Notes: a model not told the origin generated them from the sequence alone. A stretch of 64,000 nucleotides of DNA from Cadophora sp. MPI-SDFR-AT-0126 (GCA_020747065.1 JAGMVK010000014.1:1426001-1490000), one strand, 5' to 3'; positions 37,601-47,955 are shown, counted from the stretch's first letter. Numbers and translations are program-made.

Positions 37601-39190
37601 ATTACAGGGTACTTCGATTTCCCCTCTTCCTAAGGGCTAATATAAATATAGTTATTATTATCGACTTCGTGAATTATCCCTAAACTAATAAATTTCTTAT
37701 AGTTGTAATACTAATTTATATATTAGTAGAAAGCTTAAGGTTTTATTCCCGGAAGGCACTTATTATAGTACTATTTATACCTCTTTTCGTTGTTACTATA
37801 GTAATTAGCGCTACGATTATAGCGGCTAGATCTACTAGTGAGTTAACTCTTACCCTACTAAATTAGGGCCTCCTTAGTAGTATACTTAGTGTACTAAATT
37901 AAGTTAATCTTAAATATTAACTGAGAGTCAGAGATTCACTTAACTATTCCTTAAAGGATCTGGAGGTCCTCTAGCCTTTTAGTAATAACGTTAAGGTTAT
38001 AGTTTAATACTTAAGTAGTATTATTCTGAATCTTCTAAATAATCGGAATTAAGTCTTTACTAACTAGAGCGGTAACTCGATTCAAGGAACTAAGCCTTAT
38101 AATCTTAGAATTATCTTAGAAGGCTTATTATATCTAAGTAGTAAGAGTATTATCTTAGTAGGTAGTAAAGTTAGCCTGAAATCTAGTAGTATTACTTACC
38201 TAAATTATTAGTAGTACTAGCTTAGTAAAGTAATTAATATTTAAATACCCCACGGAATTATTACTAATACTCTACTCCTTAATTAGTGTATTAATATCCT
38301 TAGTAAGAGAGATCCTAATCTCTACTGCTTTAAATACTTTAGAAAATAGGACTAGGTTATTAGTATTAAACTAGCCCCTGCCCTATTAAACTGATACCTC
38401 TATAGCTTTCTTTTTAAAGTATACTAGAAGTATAAATAGGAATCGAAGTACGATTTACTTATTTATAAGATTACTCTTATTTTTATAATTAATAGCGACT
38501 TCTTTAAAGGCCCTGCAGAATTAATAGACTTCCGTTAAGTCGGAGTCTATTACCTAAAGAAATCGAAAGTCGTGAATAAGGGTATTAAGGTAACTGATAG
38601 TATATAAGTAGTAATACGAATTAAGACTCTAATACTCCTTTTAAATTATAGTACTGAATTCCTTAAAGGTACCGGAGATATACCCTAAGAGCCTCTCGAG
38701 ATTCCATACTACAGAAGGTTCAGTGTACTTAATAACTTACTACTTCATTTCGTCCTCTGAAATAACTCTTTAGCTCTTAAATAGGCGAATAAGGCTCTTA
38801 AGATATTAAGTAGCTTCTTGCCTGTTAAAGTATAAAGCTCTAATACTACGAGCTAATAGTATAGGTTACTGAACGTTAATCTACTGCTTAGTGTTTTAGA
38901 AGTGGCCTTTATCTCTTGCTTTAGAAGGGGTCTTAGCTCTTTTAGGTAACCCTAGGCTACTTAAAGTAATACTAGCTTTACTCCTATCTTCCGAGATATT
39001 AGGCTTTAATAAGCTTGTATTAGTAGTTAGTCCTGCTTATAGGGTATCTACTAAAGCCCTTAAGGGAGTTCCGGCTTTAGGGCTACTAGAGCCTATTACC
39101 TTCTTCTCTTTAGGGCTAGTATTTCTAGTATTATTTACTAGTATAGTATTAAGTGTACTAGCTAGCGTTATTATATAAGGTTTATATATA
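28640..39190 (-). pseudogene. Gypsy gag-pol remnant
   Basis: Near 39,170-38,910 the minus strand reads a Ser/Lys/Pro-rich gag start (TSPKEKKVIGSSSPKAG, then LGLPKRAKTPSKARDKG). Around 34,410-33,880 it reads reverse transcriptase text: LFLDNIGIKGLYTDYN (catalytic FxDD mutated to FLDN), SPGIR, KRAKAIIGAKSQFYLNG, KGFLSFIIYF and FFYNLLRKGVSF. This is the order of the Ty3/Gypsy palm, connection and RNase H entry. Integrase should lie to the left, but I could not pin its HHCC or DDE residues. Stops are mostly TAG/TAA in place of Gln/Trp codons. At about 10.5 kb the internal region is long for Gypsy, so further insertions are possible. Confidence 0.78.
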
Positions 39191-40035
39191 TAAAATAGAG
39201 TATAATAGTAATTCTAAAAGGTAAAGAAATATAAGTGTTCTATAGAATAAAAAAAAATAGTAGTAAAAGTAATTATAAAAGACTTAACTCTCCTAAACAG
39301 TACTTAGGTAGACTTTCCCTAGGTATACTAGCCCCTAAATAAAGCTTCCTAAGAACCCCCTAAGTAGAATTCCTTTAACTATCTCTTTTAAAACAAGTAA
39401 AGACTTAGTATAGAAAAGATAAAGGAAATATAGTTTATAAATAAGTATCTAAAATAAAAAATTAAATTAACTAAAATAAAACTTATAATAATAGGACACT
39501 AAGATAGAAATTTCTGTCTTAATATATAAAAACCCGAGGGTTCTAAGCTAAAAACAATAAAGTAAAGATAAACGCTCTGATATTTAAGTATTTTAGGCTT
39601 AAAATACCTGTATAATTCCGTCCCTCCTAATACTTATAAGCTTTCAGGCTCTAGTAAGGAGCTGATTAATTTCCGTTAGAGCCGGTAGTTTCCTTATTTT
39701 AAGTAAGTCTTAGGTCCTTAAAAAGGCGTTAAATAAAACAGATAGTAGTAGTAAAGTTCCTGTAAGAAGAGGTAGTATTTTTCCGGTACTTCGAGATTCC
39801 CCCTCTTACAGAGTAAGTCTGTTATTCTAGTATAACCTCTTAATATCGCAGCTACTACTGCCGCGTCTATTATTATATTAAGGCCTATAAGAGGGCTAAC
39901 TAAATAGTTCTTATAATTATATATTTAGCGTCTCTGAACCTTAAGAATTCTGAATTAGTATAAGGGATACTCTATTATACTTACTTAAACACCCTATATA
40001 CTCTGAATATTCCCTACGTAAGTCACTAAAATATA

Positions 40036-40311
40036 TATAGAGAGGAGAACCCTAATCCCCTATATAATAAGAGGGTAGTAAATATAAGGTACATAAGGTG
40101 TAAGGTTCAAGAAATAATAAATAGATAAAATTAAAAGATATTATATATCTAAAAAGTACGAATTATTAATTAGAGAGAGAAGTATAAATCCTATTAGAAG
40201 GAAAAGTGCTATTATTAATAATAAGGTCTTTCGGAGGAGGTCTTAACTTAAGTATAATGCGGAGTGCATAAGTCAGGTGACAGAAGTTTACCGAGGCCGA
40301 TCCCCACCACA
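40036..40311 (-). repeat. LTR of Gypsy element (5' LTR in element orientation)
   Basis: It matches 28350-28625 in length and sequence apart from C/T and G/A differences. It is followed by TTAT of the target duplication. Confidence 0.88.
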
Positions 40312-40744
40312 TTATATAAAATAGTATCTTATGGTCTAGATAAAATTAAATAATTGATATTATTATTAAGATACTAGGATAATATAGATCTAGTGGCTAT
40401 TTTAGAGCTAGTCCTTCTACTCGCCTAAGGAATAATCAGAGCTATATTCTTACTATAGTATCGAAGTCTCGCTATACTGCCTCTTCACTTCTTGTTTTAC
40501 GTTATTAACTTACTAACTCGATTGAGTTACTTTTATTAATATATAATCCTTTAAGTTTTAATATTACTTTTTCGTAGGATATACTATTGTTTTACGATCT
40601 TATTTTCTTTCGTATATTGGAATTTCTTTTGTATTTATAATATTTTCTTATCTATATATATACTTCTCTTACCTCTTATTATGCGTTTAATTATTCTTAA
40701 TTTAATAAGTTAATTACCTTAGTAATATTAGCTATTCCTGTCCA
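40312..40744. other. Right margin of AT-rich block
   Basis: This is AT-rich sequence beyond the Gypsy LTR with no recognisable feature. At about 40,745 composition jumps to normal within a few bases. Confidence 0.5.
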
Positions 40745-41600
40745 GATTGTGTTATCCAGCTTCTCTTGACAGCTGCGACTGTGACCTCGAAGGTGTATAT
40801 CTCGTCTATCACAATCAAGTCTTGGACCCAAACCTCGTTCGCCTGCTTTCTCCTCTTGATCCTGACCCTGGCCTAGTGTGCCTGCTCTGCAACTCTGCTC
40901 TCCTTCAACCGGACTGTGCGTGCCTTTCTCACTGCCATGTTCATCTCGCTTGAGCCGTTCGCGCGCTTCGGCTTTATGCACAGCTGTACGATGGAGGTGT
41001 AAAGGATCTAAGATCCGCAGAAAGTTCGCGAAGCGAATATTGTAAATATTCTGTAGCGCCAGCGCAATAAGCCTATAACCCAGATTATTATATGTCTAGC
41101 GTCCAAATCGCTCTCCTTTCTTATCGGTAGTTGGGATCTGATTGGCGAAAGGGACACAAGTAGCCTTACTTTGTAGGGCAGTATTGCGAGGGCCATTGAT
41201 CAGAATTTGGGGATTGCCTAAGTCGCTTGTGTGATTGAGAATCCGTCGAACAGTTGCATCACGGACTCGTGGGTCGCCGCGAGGGCTAAAGGCTGGTAGA
41301 TATAGGGAGAGGGGGTTATTTAGGTCGATTCTGCCGTCGTGGACAGCGAGGCTGATGGCTGTTGAGAGGAAGGTCTTGGAGATGGATCCGATGAGGAATT
41401 TCGTCTCGCTATTAGGGGGATCTGCTTTTCGACATCGCGATATCCGCAGGCGTTGGTACACAAGACACGGCCGTTGTGGATGATGCCATAGGCAATACCA
41501 GGTGTACCGCAGATAGAGAGAAGTTCGGTGATTTGACGATGGGATTCTTGTAAGCGGTTTTGGTATTGGTGTTGTTGTTGTTGACTCTATGTATGATGAT
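40745..41600 (-). pseudogene. Truncated, frameshifted serine beta-lactamase-family gene
   Basis: The minus strand from about 41,580 reads ESHRQITELLSICGTPG, IAYGIIHNGRVL and GYRDVEKQI. After a one-base shift in a run of C near 41,430 it continues PPNSETKFLIGSISKTFL, AISLAVHDGRIDLNNPLS and RRILNHTSDLGNP. The catalytic SxxK (Ser-Ile-Ser-Lys) and the LLxHTSGL-like motif identify the class C beta-lactamase / penicillin-binding-protein-like hydrolase family. Further on a TGA/TAG-type stop replaces Trp after RFGR, then TYNNLGYRLIALALQNIY follows, which contains the YxN motif. The copy then degenerates at the AT-block border. There is no convincing start codon. It is broken three ways: frameshift, stop and 3' truncation. 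The last 230 bp (40,745-40,975) fit poorly and may be other debris. Confidence 0.7.
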
Positions 41601-41881
41601 GTTGATATTGAGTCGCCAGCAGAGGAGAAGTGGCAGTGAGGGGTGCCGAGGACCATGAACATGGTTAATCAGTACTCCCGTTGTTGACCATCTTTCGCGT
41701 GAGCGAGTACGTAGGTACTCAGATAAATATCTGGGAGGTGTTGGGTCTTCTGACTTGTGATGAAGAAGAAGAAAGTTCTTGGACGAGCATTTAAGTGGAA
41801 GGATGAGTAATTGGAAGGATGAGTAATGTAAGGTACCTGAATGGACGGGTGAGTTGGGGGTAAGGTAGTCTGGAAAAGAAG

Positions 41882-41978
41882 GAATGAAGGAAGGAAGGAA
41901 GGATCCGGCGTGAAGTGAAGGAGTAGGAAGGGAAGGGGGAGGGGGGGGGGAGGGGGGGGGGAGGGGGGGGGGAGGGAG
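41882..41978. repeat. Microsatellite and poly-G tract
   Basis: GAAGGAAGGAAGGAAGGA is followed by a purine tract with several runs of 8-10 G separated by single A (41,936-41,976), then GACTGACTGACTG. The G runs could form quadruplexes on the plus strand. Such tracts are slippage-prone and are often miscounted in assemblies. Confidence 0.9.
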
Positions 41979-44026
41979 ACTGACTGACTGAGGTGACGAT
42001 GGGATATTGAGAGAGGAACGCGACAACTGAGGCTGGGGCTGTGAGTACCTAGGTAGGTAGGACGAAATGTCCATGGAAAGGAAAATGGACGAACGAATCA
42101 ATAAATCAATCAATCATAGAGTCTGACGTTGACTTCTCGCATTGAAAGAATTGTCTTGCGGTCAAAAAAGGTGCGCGGGTCAGAGTCAGAGAGTGAGTGA
42201 GTGAGGGAGTCTGCGGGCATTATTGACATTGCACGGGAGTGAGAAGGGAGGGAAGCTACATGACCAGCGAGGTGATCCAAGCCGAGCCGAGATGCCATGC
42301 CAGCTGCAGATGTATTCTGGTGTACCCATTGTATTGTGTATGCAGAACAGGAAGATTCCGTCGTTACAAACACACAGTTACATATCTAGGTACAGTACAC
42401 TGCATGAGTGGGCCGGCTAGGATAGCCAGCCACGTAGTATAGGTATATCTGAAAGCAAAAAGGTCTTCCGGCCTGGTCACATAGCATTACACAACATGAA
42501 GTCCCGTTCCATAGCCATGTTTAACCACAGTAATGAACTGCGGCAGGCAAACTATTCCTGCTTTGGGGGGATACAATACAAGCAACAACTACTGTAACCA
42601 TAACTTGCAAGTTCACCATTGATCGAAGAATAACAAGTATCGACCAGTTAGCTAATCATTCAATTCATCAGACAATCAATCAGTCAACAATGACCCGTCA
42701 ATCAGTCAGTCATTCATTGTGCATTCATTCCGGCTCATAGCGAAAGAAAACAAAGGTGACCGAGATGAGCGATGCGGGATGGATGTCCAACATAGATAAA
42801 TGACTGAAAACCACCTAGAGAAGCTACTACCAACAGCCCTTCTTCAAGTGTAAGTACAATCCTGAAATCTTGTCTCGCCAAATCTACTCTATATCTCATC
42901 GTAAATCAACTTGATCACCGTCGCACCTTCAGTCCTTGATCCCACATCAACTCGGTTTCGTTCCATCTGCCCTCCCACCCCTCATTCGACGATCCTACCT
43001 GGTTTTCACGCGAATATCCACGACCAACTTTCCAGAAAATGCCTGACCAATCTTCAGAAGGAACATCAGGCGGTGGAAAGGGCACGGGCCCCAGCTCTGA
43101 TGACAGCTCCGACGACAAATAGACACGAAGCTTTCTCCCAGCCGGCAACCCGACTGACTCCTGTCTGTTGCCTCCCCATCTTGTCGATTCAAGCTGTGCT
43201 CCTTCAGATACGAGCCTGGCTCGGATGCGGTGTCTCTTTGATGTAGTAGCCGACCGTGGCGGGTGGATTGGTGAGATGACTGGCCATGTCACAGATGGAA
43301 GTGTGCGCATTGATCTGATCGGACGGGAGTTGTACCTTCTTTGGTTTGCGTTGTTCTTCTGCTCTTGTTCATTTGGGTACTGCTATGTTGTGTCTCGTTC
43401 CTATGGAATTTCTTGTTTTAGAAGAAATGTCGGTTGATGTTACGCAGTAGAAATTATTTATACGCTATAATTTCCTGACCAGTTATTTTCTCATTTATCC
43501 TATCGCTTGATCTATGCCTAGCTCGTTCCTAGTTCGTTCTCAGCTCGCCTCCAGATAATCCGCAACCCTTCCCCAACTCCTGCCCAGCTCGTTCGCCAGT
43601 ATCTTGTCTGACAGTCTTACCTATCTTGTCTTGCCCCATCCTATCTGAACACACCTTGTCTTGTCATATTGCCTGCCCCTATTGTGTCTGATCTTGGTTT
43701 TTCAGTCTTATCACTTATTTGATCTCACTTACACTAGATCTTTATTTATCTTTACACACATGAACCCACGCTGAACTACTTACTTATTTAGAATAGAAGG
43801 GCCAGCGACCAATTGTGTTCGCCTCTCACAGCCTAGGGGGCTTGGTTATCGATGATTCCTCGTTCAGGCCAGCTTAAAAGGGCAGCCGCTCTGCAAAAAT
43901 ACGAAGGCATTGGTTTACTTTGGTACTCCACATGGCGGTTCGCACTTGGCCGACTGGGCCAAAGGATGTCACGGGTAGTCAAGGTACAAGCATCCCTTAC
44001 CGTTCTCTATACATATCGAGCTGACA
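41979..44026. other. Intergenic region with simple repeats, no supported gene
   Basis: The 2 kb contain GAGTGAGTGAGTGAGG (about 42,190), many CAATCAATCAGTCA/CATTCATTC words (42,640-42,730) and pyrimidine-rich text with repeated CAGCTCGTTC/CTTGTCTTG (43,500-43,680). From 43,039 a short frame MPDQSSEGTSGGGKGTGPSS stops after 27 codons and continues in frame to 43,437. An expressed small protein or leader is possible, but no domain is seen. Frames on both strands at 42,911-43,310 compete and none is convincing. Confidence 0.4.
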
Positions 44027-45349
44027 ATGTGCACAGCCTCTTCCGGTCTCCAGTGCTTCGCTCCAAACCCAACAAGCGGCAATGGAGAAACTTGTGACAC
44101 TTCCGCGCAATCATACAAATATGAAATGGTTCAGGGGCAAAAACGATCCAATTTGGGCAAATGTCCGACAAGAGCTACAGGGTATATTCAGACACCTAGA
44201 CATTGGAGAGAACGTGGTTCGTCCAGCGCAGGTAAATACAGCCCTCAAACTAATAGCACACTTCTTCGGGAAGGAACACAAGAGCTCAAGGCTATGGTCA
44301 AGCGATTCCAGGAGGGGACAAATGGCATGGAGCATAGAAGGAAAACAGTCCAGCTGTGTAGTTATCGGACCTCACAGATCGCAGCAAAGTACTGCGCGGA
44401 CCATGGAAGGAAATATACCGCCATGCTGTGGTTCGACACCAGGACCCAAGCAGCGTTCCGTGTTTCGTGCTCTATGAATGCAATCGCGTTAGGTCTTGTT
44501 GGTCCCGAGGAAAAAGGTCAATTCGACCTTGAGCGTAAAAGAATCAAGGAATGGCTTGCACGAGGGGACGAGATTCAAAATCTGCAAAGGCGGAAATTAT
44601 GCTGGCTTGTGGTATTCGACGACGACAAATCGACAAGTACTGGTCCTGCCAGATTCAATGATCTCGTAGACATCAAACAGATACTGCCGAATTCACACAC
44701 ATTTGGCTCAGTGATTCAAACAACTCTGAGACCACCCTTGCAACATGAGTCTCGCCGTACCGTCGACAATGGCATTCACCACAACGCCAGCGACAGCTTT
44801 GAGGTCAATAACTTCAACGTCGACTTCGACTTTGATTCTAACTCTGACGGACCGCTTATGACGACCGCACAGCTCTATGACGAGGATAGCAAGAACAACC
44901 TCATCCCGAACAATTCCAATTCCAATTCCAGCTTTACTACCAACTCCACCTTCAGCCTTGATGCTAGCTCTGATGCTAAGTCCAAAGAACTGCTGTTGCT
45001 TATCGAGTCGTTTTCTGATGAGGATCTAGCCATTTTCTTCTTCAAGACCTTGACAGATTGCAACTACAAACATCCAGACTTCACCAAAGCCAACAGCATC
45101 AAGATCGCCGATTGGTGCGACCGAGATCTCGCTCTATTCTACGCTGTATGCTCGGAGATTGCACGCATGGACTGGAGGTTTGAAGACATCGACGAAAAGC
45201 TTCTGATGGACAAAATGACTGGAACAAATGGTCAAAACATCGAGATCTTGAGCGAGACAGCGAATATCCTGGCAGAAATAGCTGCTTGCTTTAGTAGTGC
45301 TGGCGTCAACTGGGAACTTTTCGAAGGAAGAACCCAAAAATACTTGTGA
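44027..45349 (+). CDS. NB-ARC-like (NLR-related) protein with lost P-loop, hypothetical
   Basis: A 440-codon open frame. Residues about 105-190 resemble the NB-ARC/NACHT nucleotide-binding core of fungal NLR-type proteins: SQIAAKYCADHGRKYTAMLW (helix and strand after the P-loop), FDTRTQAAFR, NAIALGLV and a Walker B-like CWLVVFDDD. The Walker A loop that should sit just before SQIA (GxGGxGKT) is missing; the text goes from VQLCSY straight to RTSQIA, as if seven or eight residues were lost. The second half is acidic and Asn/Ser-rich, then helical (KELLLLIESFSDEDLAIFFF to LAEIAACFSS). The N-terminal 100 residues lack support, and an alternative frame (44082-44477) may hold an earlier exon. It is probably unable to bind ATP and may be a pseudogene or a rearranged paralogue. 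Confidence 0.5.
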   Translation: MCTASSGLQCFAPNPTSGNGETCDTSAQSYKYEMVQGQKRSNLGKCPTRATGYIQTPRHWRERGSSSAGKYSPQTNSTLLREGTQELKAMVKRFQEGTNGMEHRRKTVQLCSYRTSQIAAKYCADHGRKYTAMLWFDTRTQAAFRVSCSMNAIALGLVGPEEKGQFDLERKRIKEWLARGDEIQNLQRRKLCWLVVFDDDKSTSTGPARFNDLVDIKQILPNSHTFGSVIQTTLRPPLQHESRRTVDNGIHHNASDSFEVNNFNVDFDFDSNSDGPLMTTAQLYDEDSKNNLIPNNSNSNSSFTTNSTFSLDASSDAKSKELLLLIESFSDEDLAIFFFKTLTDCNYKHPDFTKANSIKIADWCDRDLALFYAVCSEIARMDWRFEDIDEKLLMDKMTGTNGQNIEILSETANILAEIAACFSSAGVNWELFEGRTQKYL

Positions 45350-45857
45350 GTACTATTGTACTTTGTAGGTTATTGAAGACAAACGGCCGATGTTTTGCAA
45401 GTGATTACGAAAAGACCCGACTGCATCACAATCCAACGGATGACGAGAAGAAGTTGACAATATTTGAGAACTAAGTATCGATACCCTGTTGCGTGGAGGC
45501 TGGACCGAGACACCCGAGGGCTCTTGGACGACAGAGTAACCGAGATATCCGAGATACCCGACCCCTCCCGAATCCCACCTACACGGTTCTACAAGTTATC
45601 AAGATCCTTGTTACTTTATCTATCTTAGCAGAAAACGTCATGCAAGAAAGCGTAACCCACAGACATAATGCTTTTTGCCTCGGTATCGTGCAGTCAAGGT
45701 CGCATATAGAAGATTACAATATTTCCTTGAAAGAGGCCGAGGTTTCCGGGCTCGTCTTCCAGGCAAATGTATATTCGTTCAGATATGAACTTAAACCTCT
45801 TTCCCTACCCTCCCCTCCAGCTATAAACGCGTCAATCCTCATCTTGAAGGCCACCAA

Positions 45858-47147
45858 TTGGGAGGGGCACTAGCTGCACACATTCCATCTGCACAGAAAA
45901 CAACTCTTGTCACTACACCACAAGGAATTATGCCGCCATCTCGCACTGCAAATGTGAGCTCGTTCAAGCTCCGGTATCTCGGCCGGAAGCTTTTCAACCC
46001 GAAGCAGCCAGCCTCGTTGGCGGAGACAGGCCTGTTTACTGGTACACCGCAGCATGGGTTCTTCTGTCGCGTCGACAGCCTCGCCCCGGTGAGCCGGATG
46101 CCTGTGTCGTCAAGCCCGTATGTCTGGAAAATCGGGCCAATGATTTCGATTCCAGCTTCGTACGTCTTCGAAGGCGCGACCAAATCGACCGAGGACTTCC
46201 TCATAGATACCGATACCGCGGCCCTGCTCGTGCTCGTCAACGGCCAGGTGCGGTATGAGCGCTATCTCCTCACTGGCGGACCAAAGGTGAACTGGCTTTC
46301 CATGTCAGTCGCGAAGAGCTTTGTTTCCTGCCTCGTCGGCATTGCTATCGACGAGGGTTTCATTACGAGCATCAACGAACCCATCAGCAATTACGTACCT
46401 GTCCAGCCTAACTCCGCTTACGATGGAGTCTCGATCGGAAATGTGCTGCACATGTCATCCGGGGCCCGGTGGAACGAAGACTATAACGACTCGGATTCAG
46501 ACATCTTCCAGATCAACCAGGCGCTCCTCGGCAAAGGCTCTGGGCTGGACGGCTTCGTTGCTCGGATGGTGAGGGAGAGCGCACCCAACACGGTCTGTCG
46601 CTATAACTCCGGCGAGACCCAGATTCTCGGTGCACTCGTCGCGCACGCGACCAAACGCAGCCTCACCGAGTACATGACCGAAAAGCTCGTCCAGCCGCTC
46701 GGCTTCGAGTCTCCAAGCTTCTGGATCACCGACATGCTCGGCACTGAGATGTGCTATGCCGGACTTAACATGACTGCTCGGGACTATGCGAAGCTCGGAG
46801 AACTCTACAGAAACGGCGGTATGTGGCAGGGCAAGCGGATTATCAGCACGAGCTGGATACAAGCGTCCACGACAATCGATTCGCCTATCCGTGAGGCTGG
46901 GCAACCGATTGTCGGTGACCACAAATTCGACCTTGGTTACGGCTACCAGTGGTGGATCCCCGCAGGGCACAAAGGCGATTACTGCGCCATCGGCGTGCTG
47001 AACCAGCTAGTTTATGTCAACCCGGAGAAGAAAGTAACCATCGTTAAGCTCTCCGCCAATCGTAAGTACGGGACATCTACACTCGAGGACACAAATCAGG
47101 ACTCCGAAAACGTCGAATTTCTGCGGGCTATAGCTGCGAGCATCTAA
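45858..47147 (+). CDS. Serine hydrolase, beta-lactamase fold (6-aminohexanoate-dimer hydrolase / EstB-like)
   Basis: Intact, intronless, 429 residues. SMSVAKSF gives the catalytic Ser150-x-x-Lys153. RYNSGETQ (Tyr249-Asn-Ser) gives the second motif (YxN variant). LHMSSGARWNEDYNDSDSD and the C-terminal GYGYQWWIP are strongly typical of the NylB/EstB branch of class C-type serine hydrolases, which hydrolyse amide or ester bonds in small substrates. Family members are mostly bacterial. No introns, a GC-rich third position and a compact frame contrast with the AT-leaning, intron-bearing neighbours, which makes horizontal transfer worth testing. A second start, M25 (MPPSRTANV), resembles family N-termini better than the first ATG. 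There is no signal peptide, so the protein is probably cytosolic. Different from the broken relative 4 kb upstream. Confidence 0.88.
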   Translation: MGGALAAHIPSAQKTTLVTTPQGIMPPSRTANVSSFKLRYLGRKLFNPKQPASLAETGLFTGTPQHGFFCRVDSLAPVSRMPVSSSPYVWKIGPMISIPASYVFEGATKSTEDFLIDTDTAALLVLVNGQVRYERYLLTGGPKVNWLSMSVAKSFVSCLVGIAIDEGFITSINEPISNYVPVQPNSAYDGVSIGNVLHMSSGARWNEDYNDSDSDIFQINQALLGKGSGLDGFVARMVRESAPNTVCRYNSGETQILGALVAHATKRSLTEYMTEKLVQPLGFESPSFWITDMLGTEMCYAGLNMTARDYAKLGELYRNGGMWQGKRIISTSWIQASTTIDSPIREAGQPIVGDHKFDLGYGYQWWIPAGHKGDYCAIGVLNQLVYVNPEKKVTIVKLSANRKYGTSTLEDTNQDSENVEFLRAIAASI

Positions 47148-47955
47148 CAGAGAACTGGGCACGAGCTATTATATGGTATTTTTTTTTTTATTAATTCGGG
47201 ACCTTCGTTATTGCACCTCCGGTTATAGGCAACCTGTTCCTATTCGGGAGGTTAGAGACGTTGATAATTCTGATTAAGTTGCCAAAATTCTAGTCAAAAC
47301 CTTAATGTACGCGGCGATCTAACGAGTATTACTTCATATCGAGAGGTTTACTGTAGAACATCTCTTTGGTGCTTTAAGTTACATGGTTTTTACTGTTTTT
47401 CAGACTCTTATACAATATACACATTCTTTAAGCTACAACATACCCCACTTATATCCCACAAAATCGAAATATAATGCGACTTGAACTGGTTTTGAGACGG
47501 TGTGTGAAAACTCCAATCCCGCCTTACAGGGGTGGGTGCTGCTGGCCAGCCGTCTGTTGGTCACCTTGTCAGGATATTACTGCAGGTCTTCCCAGCTTCC
47601 TGGCCTTCTTTTCCTACCTATTATTTGTCCCCTCCCTCTTCTCCTCCTCCCTTTCCTTCTCCTTCTTTGCCTTCTTCCTTTCCTTCTTCGTCTCTTTCTT
47701 CTTGGTATTCTTCGTCTTCTTCATCTCCGCTTTCTCCTCGCCTGCTGATGAAGGGGAACTGGCCCAGCTCAAAGCCATGCTGGTTGGTGGCCTCGGTGAT
47801 CTCCGAGCCTCCCATTTCATTTGAATAAGTTCTCGCTCTTTTACCATCTCCAGCGTCCTTCCACGTTTAGCTCTCCGAATCTTGCAGTCTAGGTGGTGGT
47901 TTCATCCACCGACTATATCTGGTACTACGTGAGGTACGGAACAGATGGCTATTCC
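47148..47955. other. Intergenic region with long polypyrimidine tract
   Basis: Between about 47,615 and 47,735 the plus strand is almost pure C/T (CTTCTCCTCCTCCC and similar). Four overlapping open frames on both strands arise from this bias. The minus-strand frame ends in a Lys/Glu-rich tail (KKERKKAKKEKEREEEKREG) of the kind found at ends of nucleolar proteins, but nothing upstream supports a gene. The rest contains no feature. Confidence 0.4.

Larger units (their letters stand above)
28350..40311 (-). mobile_element. Ty3/Gypsy LTR retrotransposon, RIP-inactivated, 12 kb
   Basis: Two 276-bp LTRs (28350-28625 and 40036-40311) bound the element. The ends are TGTGG...CCACA, with the right copy's start mutated to TATAG. 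TTAT precedes the left LTR and follows the right LTR, giving a 4-bp duplication (5 bp ATTAT if one terminal A is shared). A purine tract (AAAGGGGGGGACACA on the minus strand) touches the left LTR as a polypurine primer site would, so the element reads right to left. The order gag then reverse transcriptase from right to left agrees. There are no intact frames. Confidence 0.88.
10783..40740. repeat. AT-rich, RIP-degraded repeat block (about 30 kb)
   Basis: Over nearly 30 kb the sequence is dominated by TA-rich words with very few long open frames. Recognisable transposon coding regions are riddled with TAG and TAA where CAG, CAA or TGG are expected, and with Tyr or Asn where Cys or Asp are expected. 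That is the footprint of C-to-T change on both strands, as produced by repeat-induced point mutation in ascomycetes. Both edges are abrupt: ordinary sequence ends at about 10,780 and resumes at about 40,745. No intact host gene is seen inside. Confidence 0.9.

Noticed and set aside
41412..42113. 233-codon minus-strand open frame, Pro/Ser-rich
   Set aside because: Most of it translates the poly-G microsatellite (poly-Pro), and the end is the wrong frame of the beta-lactamase-like pseudogene.
42911..43437. Competing open frames on both strands
   Set aside because: No domain, no consistent splice signals and no codon bias favouring one strand.
45493..45873. 126-codon plus-strand open frame before the NylB-like gene
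   Set aside because: No domain, overlaps the start of the supported gene in another frame, and codon use looks random.
46497..46970. 157-codon minus-strand open frame inside the NylB-like gene
   Set aside because: Shadow of a GC-rich coding sequence on the opposite strand.
47474..47847. Several overlapping frames over the polypyrimidine tract
   Set aside because: They arise from biased composition in every frame; no upstream coding support.
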